A DNA stretch of 64,000 bases, taken from Ignavibacteria bacterium (GTDB lineage: Bacteria; Bacteroidota; Ignavibacteria; Tepidaquicellales; Tepidaquicellaceae). This document shows, piece by piece, positions 62,928 to 64,000 of this stretch. The notes beneath the pieces are model-generated. The model saw nothing but the letters and a program-made list of their open reading frames with translations. It did not search any database and was not told the DNA's origin. The stretch spans positions 62,001 to 126,000 of the forward strand of contig JADJAH010000001.1 of assembly GCA_016704345.1 (NCBI GenBank), written 5' to 3'. Position 1 is the stretch's first letter. Each line of letters begins with the position of its first letter. Made by a program: the position numbers and the translations under genes.

Positions 62928-64000
62928 TTACTGAATCGCTATTCTTATATTCAACCCACCTTCGTTTGTTGTTCTTGGTATTGTTGTAACAGTCTGACCT
63001 AACGGATTTGTCTTTATGTATTTGTAGAACAACTGCATAGTAACCTTTGAGCTTAGAGAGTATTGTACTGAAGGATTAACTTGTGTTATCCTCGAGCCGT
63101 TTCCAGGTACTTCTCTCGCCAGGCCGGTTGCATATTCATACAAGATAGGTTCGTTATTTGTCCTTGAGAGAGTAAGCGCAAATGAGATGTCATTCTGCAG
63201 AGACAAACCAAACAGAGGAATGCTAAAGCCGGTCTTTGTAAAATTCATGTTAAGGCTCCATTCACTTGTCTTTACGGTTTGAATAGATGCACCTATTGGA
63301 TTCAAGTTATTAGTAGTTCCCGAACTCAGCCTCAGTGCAGCAGTAAGATTACCCGCAAGCACATCTCTGAAATTTATATTCATTCCAATAAGAGGACTAA
63401 ATGCCTGCGTAACAGATTGCGCATTAGGAATGTCATAACTGTTTATGTCAACAGAACGACTTTCCTTGTATTCCGAAATGAATGCATTCTCAAGTGTAAC
63501 TGAATTAGCGAATTGCGAGAACAGTGGAAACTTCTCAAGACCAGTGACTGACAAATTCCAGTTAGGAAAAGGAAATGATGAGATCTGACTTTCAAAGGCT
63601 TCAGTTATGTTTCTCCTGTTTTGTGCAGAATTATTCGGATCATATTCAAATGAGAAGTCACTTACATCGCCTCCAAAGAAGATTGAATTTCCCGTGAACA
63701 AAGAACTTGTCTTACTAGTCGGTGCCCCTACAGCTCCTAATGCATCGGAAGTATAGAATTGATTATTTGTAAATCCCCAAGCCTGACGGAAAGTTAAAGA
63801 CATGGTTATTGCTTCCGGAAACAACGGATTTATTGTACTTGTAAGTGATACTTCGTTACCACTTGTGTAATTGTCGGCTATCTGTGAAAGGTTTGGGGCT
63901 CTTGGACCCGGATCAAGGCTAAATCCCAACTGATACATACGTGACGGACCATATTCATCTTTAGATGTCGGGTAATACCAGAAGTTGCCAAACCCGGGAA
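62928..64000 (-). CDS. sprA: SprA-like T9SS outer-membrane translocon protein, 3' part
   Basis: Only the C-terminal part lies in the window; the frame continues without stop to base 64000 (upstream codons read FGNFWYYPTSKDEYGPSR before MYQLGFSLDPGPRAPNLS). The beta-barrel-like repeats, the YQLGFSLDPGPRAPN phrase and the terminal pattern INPSVQYSLSSKVTMQLFYK followed by NEGGLNIRIAIQ fit the C-terminus of SprA/Sov, the giant T9SS pore. The apparent start at 63938 is internal. It is convergent with the BMP gene, 3 bases apart. T9SS cargo elsewhere in the window is consistent with this. Confidence 0.65.
   Translation of the reverse strand, partial: PGFGNFWYYPTSKDEYGPSRMYQLGFSLDPGPRAPNLSQIADNYTSGNEVSLTSTINPLFPEAITMSLTFRQAWGFTNNQFYTSDALGAVGAPTSKTSSLFTGNSIFFGGDVSDFSFEYDPNNSAQNRRNITEAFESQISSFPFPNWNLSVTGLEKFPLFSQFANSVTLENAFISEYKESRSVDINSYDIPNAQSVTQAFSPLIGMNINFRDVLAGNLTAALRLSSGTTNNLNPIGASIQTVKTSEWSLNMNFTKTGFSIPLFGLSLQNDISFALTLSRTNNEPILYEYATGLAREVPGNGSRITQVNPSVQYSLSSKVTMQLFYKYIKTNPLGQTVTTIPRTTNEGGLNIRIAIQ

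Overview
The window looks like a chromosomal segment from a member of the Ignavibacteria or a close relative in the Bacteroidota/Chlorobiota (FCB) group. The evidence is: an AT-rich genome; many secreted proteins ending in a type IX secretion (T9SS) type A sorting domain with the NYPNPFNPST signature; a SprA-like gene at the right edge; a SecA with the long form usual in this group; a leucine dehydrogenase; an OMP_b-brl/TonB-receptor-like barrel; and frequent TTG starts. I see no insertion sequence, prophage, CRISPR array, rRNA or tRNA. Most of the window is core chromosome.

Layout. 0-10 kb: an unknown helical protein, a 1.4 kb stretch without a convincing gene, secA, and a very large MalT-like/SARP transcription regulator. 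10-19 kb (minus strand): an apparent operon hpnC-hpnD-hpnE (squalene from farnesyl diphosphate), then a 2-hydroxyacyl-CoA dehydratase-like Fe-S protein and its BadF/BcrA-type activase. 19-25 kb (minus): four consecutive T9SS cargo genes, each followed by its own hairpin terminator. 25-28 kb: an MlaF-like ABC ATPase, a rhodanese, phosphate acetyltransferase and mnmA. 28-34.5 kb (plus): a secreted Lys/Ser-repeat protein, then pheT, a coiled-coil protein, zapA, a candidate 6S-like RNA, rny and coaE. 34.5-39.5 kb: two lipoproteins, an outer-membrane barrel, an AT-rich repeat patch and an HNH nuclease. 39.6-51 kb (plus): aldehyde dehydrogenase, a GNAT protein, a solitary nuoM, a Dus enzyme, a slipin, a GH3 enzyme and two more T9SS cargo proteins. 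51-56.4 kb: yraN and rnhB opposite the classic ffh-rpsP-khpA-rimM-trmD-rplS cluster. 56.4-64 kb: a deoxynucleoside kinase, two GT9 glycosyltransferases, leucine dehydrogenase with a newly noticed 55-residue membrane protein behind it, a nucleoside-salvage set (cdd, tdk, BMP-type binding lipoprotein), and the 3' part of a sprA-like gene.

The strongest structural oddity is that six otherwise normal genes are broken by seven single-base frame changes: activase (two), the Omp28-like cargo, mlaF, pta, the HNH nuclease and the FG-GAP cargo. Six of the seven can be placed in a short homopolymer run; the HNH one cannot be pinned to a position. This is most simply read as indel error in the assembly, and the affected genes are described here as the intact genes they would be. 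I found no clear new defence or mobile system. The most interesting biological points are the squalene/CoA-dehydratase-like operon, the candidate structured RNA between zapA and rny, the secreted lysine-rich repeat protein, the 12-fold octapeptide tail on ribosomal protein S16, and the array of individually terminated T9SS cargo genes.
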